Source: a virus
Length of the DNA stretch: 61,031 nt
Reading direction: 5' to 3' (one strand)
IMG/VR virus record: IMGVR_UViG_3300027763_000003
Coordinates: 1-61,031 of that record
Under the pieces are notes generated by a model. That model was not told where the DNA came from and searched no databases. It was given only the letters and a program-made list of their open reading frames with translations. Positions 50,569 through 58,621 of this stretch are shown here, in pieces (position 1 is the stretch's first letter; each line of letters begins with the position of its first letter). The position numbers were made by a program, and so were the translations under genes.

Positions 50569-50726
50569 AGTGCAGCCCCATCATGGATAACGTCCGCCAG
50601 CATTACTGTGACGTCATAAGCTTTTCGAGCTTTGAAAAAAGCGGCTGCGAGCTGCTGGGCGGCGTATGAGCTGGGCGCGTGTACTGTTGTTTGCTTGCCG
50701 CGATAAAACGCAATATAGGGTCGCAT
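50565..50726 (-). CDS. Small conserved phage protein
   Basis: 53 aa. MRPYIAFYRGKQTTVHAPSS, then YAAQQLAAAFFKARKAYDVT is a well-known small family in phages of betaproteobacteria and others. Function unknown. It is absent from simple frame lists because of its size. Confidence 0.72.
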   Translation of the reverse strand: MRPYIAFYRGKQTTVHAPSSYAAQQLAAAFFKARKAYDVTVMLADVIHDGAAL

Positions 50727-50760
50727 GGTTAGCCTTTTGGGTTGTCGGCAAAATCGCCGT

Positions 50761-50784
50761 CTATACCCTCGCGGGAGGGCATAG
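50761..50784 (-). terminator. Intergenic hairpin D
   Basis: CTAT-A-CCCTC and GAGGG-C-ATAG form a 9-bp stem with one mismatch and a GCGG loop between the genes at 50794 and 50726. A second small stem CGGC/GCCG follows at 50742-50757. Confidence 0.5.
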
Positions 50785-50793
50785 GCTGCAGTT

Positions 50794-51084
50794 TTACAGT
50801 GCTGGGAATAGTGTAGGAACCAGCTCGGCGGCTGCGCGCAATTCTTTTAGCTGGGCATAGTAATCGGCGTAGTCCATGCCGATATCCGCAGGGTAAACAA
50901 CGTCGCTAAGGTCGTAGGCGCGCATCACGCCGGCCTTTGTGAGCTGGGTTGTGGGGTGCAGTAGGTAATCAATCCCTCGATCAATGTCCAGCATGATGAT
51001 CGCCCCATTGTCCAGGCGCTTGGCGGCTATGCGCTGCCCGTGCTCGGTGTAGGTGCGTCCAGTGTTGAATGCGATGGTTTCCAT
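50794..51084 (-). CDS. Conserved phage protein, first gene of leftward block
   Basis: 96 aa. METIAFNTGRTYTEHGQRIA is a family start I recognise from many phages and prophages. The rest is acidic with LHPTTQLTK. Function unknown. Confidence 0.75.
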   Translation of the reverse strand: METIAFNTGRTYTEHGQRIAAKRLDNGAIIMLDIDRGIDYLLHPTTQLTKAGVMRAYDLSDVVYPADIGMDYADYYAQLKELRAAAELVPTLFPAL

Positions 51085-51133
51085 GTTCGTCCTTTCGGGT
51101 AGTGGGTTAATGCAATAGATGCCCGTCTAATGT

Positions 51134-51157
51134 CTCATGTGCTGCATATCATGTCAA
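51134..51157 (-). promoter_or_regulatory. Leftward promoter of accessory block
   Basis: A perfect -35 box TTGACA lies at 51157-51152 on the minus strand. The best -10 at 17 bases is the weak GACATT. It is 68 bases upstream of the start at 51084 and would drive the genes to 47344. Confidence 0.5.
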
Positions 51158-51280
51158 GGGGTTTTTGTACAGTAAAACGGGGAAAACAATTAATAGAATT
51201 GAATGTGTCGACCAGTCACGGAATAGACCCAGCAGTGCAAAGCCTGGACCCAGCAGCCACTATGCAAACGCGCGAGTCGT

Positions 51281-51289
51281 GATATAGTC
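51281..51289 (+). promoter_or_regulatory. Extended -10 promoter before the small terminase
   Basis: TGATATAGT combines a TG extension with a TATAGT box, 53 bases before the TerS start. No clear -35 box is seen. It is the best candidate for the late promoter that starts head gene transcription. Confidence 0.5.
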
Positions 51290-51341
51290 CTCCCGTTCTC
51301 AATAAATACCGGTCGGTCGCAATAAAGGCGGGCAGTACACA

Positions 51342-52070
51342 ATGGCAAAGCAAACCACGCAAAAACTAACGCGCGAGCAAATCAAGGCAGGCTTGGACAC
51401 TATCCCAGTAGAAGTGCTTCTATCGGCTGGTAAGGGTAAGACACCACAGCTCACAGCAAAACAGAAGGCATTCGCTCATGCAGTAGCGCTAGGGAAACCA
51501 AAGGCTCAGGCCTACAGAGAGAGCTACAAGGCAGACGCCACACCGGCAACAATACACACAGCCCCGTATGAGCTGGCAGCAAACCCTGCGGTCGCTCGGG
51601 AAGTGGAAGCCTATAAGTTGGCCATCGAGGCTGAAAAACATCGAACACCCCTACAACTGAAGGCTTTACTGGTGCAGCAGCTGGTTGCCCATAGCCTGGA
51701 CGATGACTTCCCCCCAGCGTCACGGGTGCAGTGTCTCAAGCTGCTGGGCTCGCTGTACGATGTAGGCGCGTTCATTGAGCGCAAAGAGATTACGACAGTG
51801 TCGCGCAGTGACGATATCCGCACTCGCTTGCTGTCCAGGCTGCAGGCCGTCACTGTAGACGCTGAGCCGGTAGATGATGCGCTCGATTTGCTCGCTGAGA
51901 TCAAGAGCGCCAAGGCCGGCAGCGACCCCACCGCACCCGTACCCCCCGAATCAGGCGCGCCGCGCGCGGGTCCGCCTACACATACTATTCCACACATTCG
52001 ATCTGAAGAAGAATCCAATCCAGTTGATGATTCAGTTGATGATTCAGTCGATGATTTTGACCAACTGTAA
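51342..52070 (+). CDS. terS: Terminase small subunit
   Basis: 242 aa. TAKQKAFAHAVALGKPKAQAYRESYK (in outline, about residues 38-63) is the helix-turn-helix of a terminase small subunit family, followed by a helical oligomerisation region. The C-terminus is acidic with a short tandem repeat (VDDSVDDSVDDFD). It binds phage DNA and directs the large subunit to the packaging start. A palindrome overlaps its stop codon. Confidence 0.8.
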   Translation: MAKQTTQKLTREQIKAGLDTIPVEVLLSAGKGKTPQLTAKQKAFAHAVALGKPKAQAYRESYKADATPATIHTAPYELAANPAVAREVEAYKLAIEAEKHRTPLQLKALLVQQLVAHSLDDDFPPASRVQCLKLLGSLYDVGAFIERKEITTVSRSDDIRTRLLSRLQAVTVDAEPVDDALDLLAEIKSAKAGSDPTAPVPPESGAPRAGPPTHTIPHIRSEEESNPVDDSVDDSVDDFDQL

Positions 52071-52084
52071 CAAAGTTATAGTTG
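52062..52084. promoter_or_regulatory. Dispersed palindrome, site 6 (end of terS)
   Basis: CAACTGTAAC-AAA-GTTATAGTTG with a single mispaired position per arm, across the terS stop codon. It is 125 bases before the LexA-like start. Confidence 0.75.
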
Positions 52085-52140
52085 AAACACCCCCCCGGTC
52101 TGTTTCTGTACAAAAATGGGGTGGGGGTATATTTTTTTAA

Positions 52141-52163
52141 CAACTGTAACAATGTTATAGATG
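52141..52163. promoter_or_regulatory. Dispersed palindrome, site 7 (before LexA-like gene)
   Basis: CAACTGTAAC-AAT-GTTATAGATG, 79 bases after site 6 start to start, and 46 bases before the ATG at 52209. Two sites in one intergenic region is what is expected of an operator pair. Confidence 0.75.
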
Positions 52164-52208
52164 AAACATCCAAAGCTACTACATACCGTAAAGAAGAAGG
52201 AGTACTAC

Positions 52209-52430
52209 ATGACTGAGAAGCAGAGGACTGTCTTCCTTGTGATAGATGAGTACTGGAAGAATTTTGGCTATGGGCCGTCCATTGATGACATCATGTACCA
52301 GACTGGTGATAAGGGGCGGGGTAATGTTCATCGGATTGTGAAGAAGCTTTGTGAGCTGGGGATTTGCAAGCGGATGAGCAGGAGCGCTCGAAGTGTGCGG
52401 CCAAGCTATTTGTCGATGAGGAATATATGA
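52209..52430 (+). CDS. LexA-like winged-helix regulator
   Basis: 73 aa from the ATG at 52209, with AAGGAG seven bases upstream (an ATG at 52161 has no such site). TEKQRTVFLVIDEYWKNFGYGPSIDDI in outline is the LexA DNA-binding-domain pattern, with a recognition helix near GRGNVHRIVKKLCELG. The protease domain of LexA is missing. It may bind the two palindromes just upstream and control late gene expression. Confidence 0.78.
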   Translation: MTEKQRTVFLVIDEYWKNFGYGPSIDDIMYQTGDKGRGNVHRIVKKLCELGICKRMSRSARSVRPSYLSMRNI

Positions 52431-52681
52431 AGACAATCATCCATGTGAATCAACATGTTATCAAGGCCAACAAGAAGACTGGCGCGAATGACCCTGTGCT
52501 GACGGTGAAAACCTACAAGGACAACAGATACGCTCATTTTGTTCGGATCAAGGGCGACAGTACTATTGTGTACTCGCCTGACAAGCCTTTATCTTGTGGA
52601 GCGCATGTTTGGATAGAGACACACGGGGATGTGATCCTGGATGAAGACTACTTTGCGGCTCTTGGCCCTTGCAGTAAATGA
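52427..52681 (+). CDS. Conserved phage protein
   Basis: 84 aa. KTIIHVNQHVIKANKKTGANDPVLTVK in outline is a family seen in very many phages of diverse hosts, usually near terminase genes. Beta-rich. Function unknown. ATGA overlaps at both ends. Confidence 0.8.
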   Translation: MKTIIHVNQHVIKANKKTGANDPVLTVKTYKDNRYAHFVRIKGDSTIVYSPDKPLSCGAHVWIETHGDVILDEDYFAALGPCSK

Positions 52682-54177
52682 ATATTGATGCACTGAGTAA
52701 GGCTATTGCTCTTCTTCCTGTTAATGAGCAGGAGGCGTTCTTTGATGAGCTGGATGAGTACCGGGCCAGTCTTTTGCGTGAGGAAGCGCAGGAGGACTTT
52801 CTGAAGTTTGTTCACACAATGTGGCCGGGCTTTATTGATGGACGCCACCATAAGGTGATGGCTCGTAAGTTCCAGGACATTGCGTCGGGGAAGATCAAGC
52901 GGCTGATCATCAATATGCCACCACGGCACACAAAGTCAGAGTTTGCTTCTTACATGTTGCCGGCCTGGTTCTTAGGTAAGTACCCTAACAAGAAAATCAT
53001 CCAGACTTCAAACACGGCTGAATTGGCTGTTGGATTTGGCCGGAAGGTGCGTAACCTTGTTGGCAGTGAGCAGTACTCAAAGATCTTCCCTAACGTGAAT
53101 CTGCGCCAGGATAGTAAGGCGGCTGGCCGTTGGTCAACGAATAAGGATGGTGAGTACTTCGCTATCGGTGTCGGCGGAACAGTAACAGGTAAGGGTGCTG
53201 ACCTATTGATCATTGATGACCCGCACTCTGAGCAGGAGGCCGCGCTTGCTTCCGGAGATCCGTCGGTGTTTGATAAGGTATATGAGTGGTACACATCTGG
53301 TCCACGCCAGCGTCTGCAGCCAGGCGGATCTATCGTTGTTGTTATGACCCGCTGGGCCAAGAGAGATCTGACGGGCCGGATTATTCAGTCTTCCCTTGAT
53401 AAGGATGGAAACGACGACTGGGAGGTAATTGACTTCCCCGCCATCCTGCCTAGCGATAAACCCCTTTGGCCGGAGTTCTGGAAACTTGAAGAGCTGGAGG
53501 CACTGCGATCTGAACTGCCAGCCGCGAAGTGGAATGCACAATACCAACAGAGCCCAACCTCTGAAGAGGGCGCGATTGTTAAACGTGAGTGGTGGAAGAT
53601 CTGGGAGAAGGAAGACCCGCCCCGCTGCGAGTTTGTTATCCAGAGCTGGGATACTGCATTCTTGAAGACAGAGCGGTCTGACTACTCGGCTTGCACTACC
53701 TGGGGTGTTTTCTACATGAACGAAAACTCCGAGGACGCTCACATCATTCTGTTGGATGCATTTAAAAAGCGTATGGAGTTTCCTGAACTTAAAGCCAAGG
53801 CGTTTAACCATTACAAAGAGTGGGAGCCGGATGCGTTTATTGTTGAGGCCAAGGCTTCGGGAGCGCCGCTGATATTTGAATTGCGGGCAATGGGCATACC
53901 TGTCCAGGAATTTACTCCAAGTAGGGGAAATGATAAGATGGTGCGGATTAACTCTGTAGCTGATCTATTTGCCAGTGGTAAGGTTTGGGCTCCGTCAACA
54001 CGCTGGGCTGATGAATTAATTGAGGAGATGGCTGCATTTCCAAATTCAGACCACGATGACTTGGTTGACTCCGCTACCCAGGCACTGATCCGTTTCAGAA
54101 AAGGCGGTTTCATTCGGCTGGCAACAGATGAGCAGGATGAAGTACGTTCATTCCGGCGCAAAGCATCTTATTACTAA
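52678..54177 (+). CDS. terL: Terminase large subunit
   Basis: 499 aa. Walker A-like PPRHTKSE (81-88), Walker B LLIIDD (176-181), and the coupling motif TRWAKRD (about 224-230) form the ATPase. SWDTAF (Asp325) and DHDD (about 458-461) belong to the RNase H-like nuclease. It cuts and pumps the genome into the head with the small subunit. The start overlaps the previous stop (ATGA). Confidence 0.93.
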   Translation: MNIDALSKAIALLPVNEQEAFFDELDEYRASLLREEAQEDFLKFVHTMWPGFIDGRHHKVMARKFQDIASGKIKRLIINMPPRHTKSEFASYMLPAWFLGKYPNKKIIQTSNTAELAVGFGRKVRNLVGSEQYSKIFPNVNLRQDSKAAGRWSTNKDGEYFAIGVGGTVTGKGADLLIIDDPHSEQEAALASGDPSVFDKVYEWYTSGPRQRLQPGGSIVVVMTRWAKRDLTGRIIQSSLDKDGNDDWEVIDFPAILPSDKPLWPEFWKLEELEALRSELPAAKWNAQYQQSPTSEEGAIVKREWWKIWEKEDPPRCEFVIQSWDTAFLKTERSDYSACTTWGVFYMNENSEDAHIILLDAFKKRMEFPELKAKAFNHYKEWEPDAFIVEAKASGAPLIFELRAMGIPVQEFTPSRGNDKMVRINSVADLFASGKVWAPSTRWADELIEEMAAFPNSDHDDLVDSATQALIRFRKGGFIRLATDEQDEVRSFRRKASYY

Positions 54178-54185
54178 GGACAAAT

Positions 54186-56636
54186 ATGTCTATTGAAAAA
54201 TCACTCTCCTCCGCTCCAATGGGTTTGGAATCACTTGCACCTCCAGAAAATGATGGAATTGAGATTGAGATTGAAGATCCGGAGTCAGTTGATATCCATA
54301 TTGGTGATACTGAAATAAAAATTGGAAGCGTTGAAGATGATTTTGATGCCAACCTGGTTGACGAGCTGGATTCAGATGTAGTTAGCCAGCTTGTTTCGGA
54401 GTTGATTGAAGATTTTGAAGATGACGTTAACTCCCGCAAGGAGTGGATGCAGACCTATGTAGACGGACTCGAGCTACTGGGTATGAAAATTGAAGAGCGG
54501 GCTGAGCCCTGGATTGGCGCTTGCGGTGTTTATCACCCACTCCTGTCAGAAGCAGTGGTTAAATTCCAGGCCGAGGTGATGATGAGCACCTTCCCTTCGG
54601 CTGGACCCGTCAAAACACAGATCATTGGCAAAGAAACCCCAGAAAAGAAGCAGGCTGCTACCCGTGTGGCTGCAGATATGAATTATGAACTCACGGATGT
54701 GATGACAGAGTTCCGCCCTGAGCATGAGCGTATGTTGTGGGGCTTGGGTTTGGCTGGTAATGCCTTCAAGAAGGTGTACTTTGACCCAAATCTTGACCGC
54801 CAAACCTCCATTTTTGTACCGGCTGAAGACCTGGTTGTCCCTTATGGCGCTTCAGATCTGCAAACTGCTGACCGGATTACCCACGTTATGCGGAAAACGG
54901 AGAATGAAATCCGTAAACTGCAGGTTGCTGGCTTCTACTCGGACATTGATCTGGGAGAACCCAACAATAACTTGGATGATGTTGAGAAAAAGATCGCAGA
55001 GAAGATGGGATTCCGTGCAAGTACGGATGACCGCTACAAAATCCTGGAGATCAACGTCAATTTGGACCTGGAAGGGTTTGAAGATACAGATAAAAACGGT
55101 GAACCAACCGGTATTGCCCTGCCATACATTGTTACAGTTGAAAAAGGCAGCGAAAAATGCCTGGCAATCCGCCGCAACTGGGATAAAGACGACAAGCTCA
55201 AGAGCAAACGCCAGCACTTTGTGCATTACGGCTACGTTCCTGGCTTTGGCTTCTACTGCTTTGGCTTAATCCACCTTGTAGGCGCGTTTGCTAAGTCCGG
55301 AACATCTATTCTGCGCCAACTTGTAGACGCTGGAACCCTGGCTAACCTACCAGGCGGCTTTAAGACCCGGGGATTGCGTGTTAAGGGTGACGACACACCA
55401 ATCGGCCCAGCGGAATGGCGTGATGTTGACGTACCTAGCGGGACTATTGCTGACAACATCATGGCTCTCCCATACAAGGAGCCAAGCCAAGTACTGGCAA
55501 TGCTGCTGGACAAGATCGTGGACGAGGGACGGAAGTTTGCTTCTGCCGCCGATATCCAGGTGGCTGATATGTCCGCCAACTCTCCTGTCGGCACAACCCT
55601 GGCTATCCTTGAGCGCACCCTGAAAGTAATGACGGCGGTACAAGCCCGCATTCACTACTCCTTCAAGCAAGAGCTGATCCTGCTGCGCGACATCATCCGC
55701 GACTATACGCCTTCGACGTACAGCTATGAGCCAGATGAAGGATCACCCAAGGCTAAGCAGTCGGACTATGACCTTGTTACAGTTATCCCAGTATCGGACC
55801 CCAATGCAGCCACGATGGCGCAGAAGATTGTCCAGTACCAGGCTGTCATTCAACTATCTCAGCAAGCTCCTGATATCTACGACCTGCCGCAACTGCACCG
55901 CCAGATGTTGGATGTACTGGGTATCAAGAATGCAGAGAAGCTGGTCAAGCTTGAGGAGGATGAGTTGCCGGTTGATCCAGTGACTGAGAACATGAATGCA
56001 CTCAATGGCAAGTCCATGAAAGCTTTTATATCCCAGGACCACAAGGCCCACATGACGGTCCACCAGATGTTCATGCAAGATCCAATGATCATGCAGACCA
56101 TCGGCCAGAACCCAAAGGCAAACCAGATCATGGCCGCACTGCAAGCTCACAATGCTGAGCACTTGGCCTTTGAGTACCGTAAACAGATTGAGCAGCAGAT
56201 GGGTGTACCCCTACCAGCCCCGGGCGAGCCATTGCCAGAGGATGTGGAAGTGCAGTTGTCTCAACTCATGGCTCAAGCTGGTCAGCAAGTTAATCAAGCC
56301 AACTCAGCCAATGCCCAGCAGCAGCAAGCTCAACAGCAAGCTCAAGACCCGCTCATTCAAATGCAACAACAGGAACTACAACTCAAGAACGCAGAGATCC
56401 AGCGCAAGCAACAGAAGGATCAGCAAGAGATGCAGCTTAAAGCCAGCCAGCAACAGTTGGAAGGTATGAGCCTTGAGAACAAAAAGCAAGTGGACATGGC
56501 CCGCATTCAGGCTGAATCTATTAATGCCCAGATGCAAGTTCATTCTGCAGAAGCTATTGCTCAAGCCAAATTGCAGGCAGAGAATGAACGTGAACGTCAA
56601 CGCCTTATGGCTAGTATGTACAAGGGTCAAATATGA
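54186..56636 (+). CDS. Portal protein (P22-like)
   Basis: 816 aa. WIGACGVYHPLLSEAVVKFQAE (in outline), TVEKGSEKCLAIRRNW and the block GFGFYCFGLIHLVGAFAKSG are conserved in portals of P22-like and pelagiphage-like podoviruses. The C-terminal 120 residues are Gln rich and coiled coil, as in the P22 barrel. It forms the ring through which DNA enters and leaves. Half-sites of the palindrome lie at 55131-55140 and 55763-55785. Confidence 0.88.
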   Translation: MSIEKSLSSAPMGLESLAPPENDGIEIEIEDPESVDIHIGDTEIKIGSVEDDFDANLVDELDSDVVSQLVSELIEDFEDDVNSRKEWMQTYVDGLELLGMKIEERAEPWIGACGVYHPLLSEAVVKFQAEVMMSTFPSAGPVKTQIIGKETPEKKQAATRVAADMNYELTDVMTEFRPEHERMLWGLGLAGNAFKKVYFDPNLDRQTSIFVPAEDLVVPYGASDLQTADRITHVMRKTENEIRKLQVAGFYSDIDLGEPNNNLDDVEKKIAEKMGFRASTDDRYKILEINVNLDLEGFEDTDKNGEPTGIALPYIVTVEKGSEKCLAIRRNWDKDDKLKSKRQHFVHYGYVPGFGFYCFGLIHLVGAFAKSGTSILRQLVDAGTLANLPGGFKTRGLRVKGDDTPIGPAEWRDVDVPSGTIADNIMALPYKEPSQVLAMLLDKIVDEGRKFASAADIQVADMSANSPVGTTLAILERTLKVMTAVQARIHYSFKQELILLRDIIRDYTPSTYSYEPDEGSPKAKQSDYDLVTVIPVSDPNAATMAQKIVQYQAVIQLSQQAPDIYDLPQLHRQMLDVLGIKNAEKLVKLEEDELPVDPVTENMNALNGKSMKAFISQDHKAHMTVHQMFMQDPMIMQTIGQNPKANQIMAALQAHNAEHLAFEYRKQIEQQMGVPLPAPGEPLPEDVEVQLSQLMAQAGQQVNQANSANAQQQQAQQQAQDPLIQMQQQELQLKNAEIQRKQQKDQQEMQLKASQQQLEGMSLENKKQVDMARIQAESINAQMQVHSAEAIAQAKLQAENERERQRLMASMYKGQI

Positions 56637-56830
56637 TTGATAAATACCTGGACCATTTGTCTGCAAAGATAAATGACAAAGTATCCCAACTCCAAGTGAA
56701 CATTGCTGATGGTAAGGCAATGGATTATGCGGAGTACAAGAAGATGTGCGGAGAGGTTAAAGGTCTGCTCACTGCACGTTTATACATCACAGACCTACAA
56801 GAAAGACTGAAAACTAATGACGATGAGTAA
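56633..56830 (+). CDS. Small helical head protein
   Basis: 65 aa. DKYLDHLSAKINDKVSQLQ then MDYAEYKKMCGEVKGL is a short helical protein that commonly follows portal genes. Function unknown. ATGA overlap with the portal, 14-base overlap with the next gene. Confidence 0.72.
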   Translation: MIDKYLDHLSAKINDKVSQLQVNIADGKAMDYAEYKKMCGEVKGLLTARLYITDLQERLKTNDDE

Positions 56831-57227
56831 TTTGGATCTCGTGAACGCTGTGGACTTGTCTCAAATTTTGAACAAGCCTGCAGAAGATAAAGCAAAACAG
56901 CTTCCAAAGCCAAGTGGTTACCGCATTCTTTGTGCTGTACCAGAGGCAGAAGAAACCATTGATGGGTCCAGCCTTATTAAGTCCGCAGACATGATGCGGA
57001 ATGAAGAGCTGCTAACTACAGTTCTATTTGTGGTTGAGCTTGGCCCTGATTGCTACAAAGATGAAAAACGGTTCCCCAATGGACCGTACTGTAAACAAGG
57101 TGATTTTGTTCTTGTCCGGCCAAATGCTGGTACTCGGCTTCTGATCCATGACCGTGAGTTCCGCATCATCAACGATGACAGCGTTGAGGGTGTTGTTCAA
57201 GACCCCCGTGGCATTAAACGCAAATAA
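56817..57227 (+). CDS. GroES-like co-chaperonin
   Basis: 136 aa. PSGYRILCAVPEAEETIDGSSLIK (in outline), a charged mobile-loop-like stretch, then VVELGPDCY and DFVLVRPNAG fit the GroES/Cpn10 fold. Phage co-chaperonins replace host GroES to help the host GroEL fold the capsid protein (as known for T4 gp31). Its place between portal and scaffold fits that job. A second ATG at 56823 is possible. Confidence 0.78.
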   Translation: MTMSNLDLVNAVDLSQILNKPAEDKAKQLPKPSGYRILCAVPEAEETIDGSSLIKSADMMRNEELLTTVLFVVELGPDCYKDEKRFPNGPYCKQGDFVLVRPNAGTRLLIHDREFRIINDDSVEGVVQDPRGIKRK

Positions 57228-57236
57228 GGAGCGTAC

Positions 57237-58148
57237 ATGAAATACGATGAATTTAAATTTCCCGACGAGAAGGATGACGACAAGATTGACAATGAGATCA
57301 TTGTTGAGATTGAAGACGATACCCCTCCAGAGGACCGGAATAAAGAACCTTTACCTGAAAAAATTAAGGAAGATCTTTACAACGATGAGTTGGAAGACTA
57401 CTCCACCAAGGTAAAGAAGAAGCTTCTGCAGATGAAGAAGCTGGCGCATGATGAGCGCCGTGAAAAAGAAGCAGCCATGCGTGAGCAAACCCAAGCAATT
57501 GAGTTTGCCCGTAAGTTGATGGATGAGAATAAAAAGCTCAAGTCCAACTTAAACAACAGTGAGAGTAATGTTATTGCAAGCGTTACCCGGGCTGTTGAAA
57601 TGGAGATGGCTGCAGCCAAGAAAGAATACCGCGAGGCGTATGACTCTGGCGATACAGACAAAGTAATGGAGGCTCAGGAAAAATTAACCGCTGCCACATT
57701 GAAGGCTGATAAGGTTAAGAACTTCCGCCCTACTGTACAGGAAGAAGAATATGTGATACAACCGCCACGGCAAGCGGTTAATACTCCTACTCAAGATCCA
57801 TCAGCGGTAGCTTGGCAACAAGATAACCCCTGGTTCGGTGAAGATGATGAAATGACCAGCCTGGCTTTGGGGTTGCATGAAAAGCTCCGCAAAGAAGGTG
57901 TTAGAGTTTCATCGCAAGAGTATTACAATCGCATCAACCAAACTATCCGCCAGCGCTTTCCAGAGAAATTTGCAGAGCAGGAGGAACAAGATACTCGGCC
58001 CAGCCGAAAAAGCTCGGTGGTTGCACCAGCTACACGGAGTACATCCGCAAAACGAGTCAAGTTGACCCAAGGTGAACTTAACTTGGCAAAGAAATTTAAC
58101 CTTACACCAGAGCAATTTGCTTCGGAAAAAATCAAATTAGGATCATAA
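57237..58148 (+). CDS. Scaffolding protein
   Basis: 303 aa. An acidic N-terminus, long charged helices (residues 60-165) and a basic C-terminus are typical of capsid scaffolding proteins. It lies just before the capsid genes. It should guide capsid assembly and leave or be degraded. Confidence 0.78.
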   Translation: MKYDEFKFPDEKDDDKIDNEIIVEIEDDTPPEDRNKEPLPEKIKEDLYNDELEDYSTKVKKKLLQMKKLAHDERREKEAAMREQTQAIEFARKLMDENKKLKSNLNNSESNVIASVTRAVEMEMAAAKKEYREAYDSGDTDKVMEAQEKLTAATLKADKVKNFRPTVQEEEYVIQPPRQAVNTPTQDPSAVAWQQDNPWFGEDDEMTSLALGLHEKLRKEGVRVSSQEYYNRINQTIRQRFPEKFAEQEEQDTRPSRKSSVVAPATRSTSAKRVKLTQGELNLAKKFNLTPEQFASEKIKLGS

Positions 58149-58151
58149 ATC

Positions 58152-58601
58152 ATGGCCGAAAACAGAAAACCGCGAGAGCTTGAGGAACGATTGATGGCAG
58201 AGCGTCCAAAACAATGGTCGCAGGCAGAAACCCTGCCAGAGCCTGACAAACAGCCTGGCTATGCGTACAGATGGATCCGTGTTTCTACTTTGAGTGTTGC
58301 TGACCCCCGCAATATCTCTGGCAAGTTCCGCGAGGGATGGGAGCCAGTTACTGTTGAGGAGCAACCGAAATTTAGAATGTTGTCCGATGCCAATAGCCGC
58401 TTTAGTGGCAATATTGAAATCGGCGGGTTGTTGCTCTGCAAGTGCCCTACTGAGTTTATGGAACAGCGAAACAAATATTTTGCTGACCAGGCTAAAGCTC
58501 AAGAGGTTGCTGTGGACAATAATTTGATGCGTCAAAGCGACCCTCGTATGCCACTCTTCAATGAGCGGAAATCGTCGACCAGCTTTGGCAAAGGCGCTTA
58601 A
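58152..58601 (+). CDS. Head-region protein of unknown function
   Basis: 149 aa. PGYAYRWIRVSTLSVADPRNISGKFREGWEPV in outline is a conserved motif in a protein between scaffold and capsid genes of related podoviruses. Function unknown. Confidence 0.72.
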   Translation: MAENRKPRELEERLMAERPKQWSQAETLPEPDKQPGYAYRWIRVSTLSVADPRNISGKFREGWEPVTVEEQPKFRMLSDANSRFSGNIEIGGLLLCKCPTEFMEQRNKYFADQAKAQEVAVDNNLMRQSDPRMPLFNERKSSTSFGKGA

Positions 58602-58621
58602 TTATTTTTTTGGAGTCTTAA

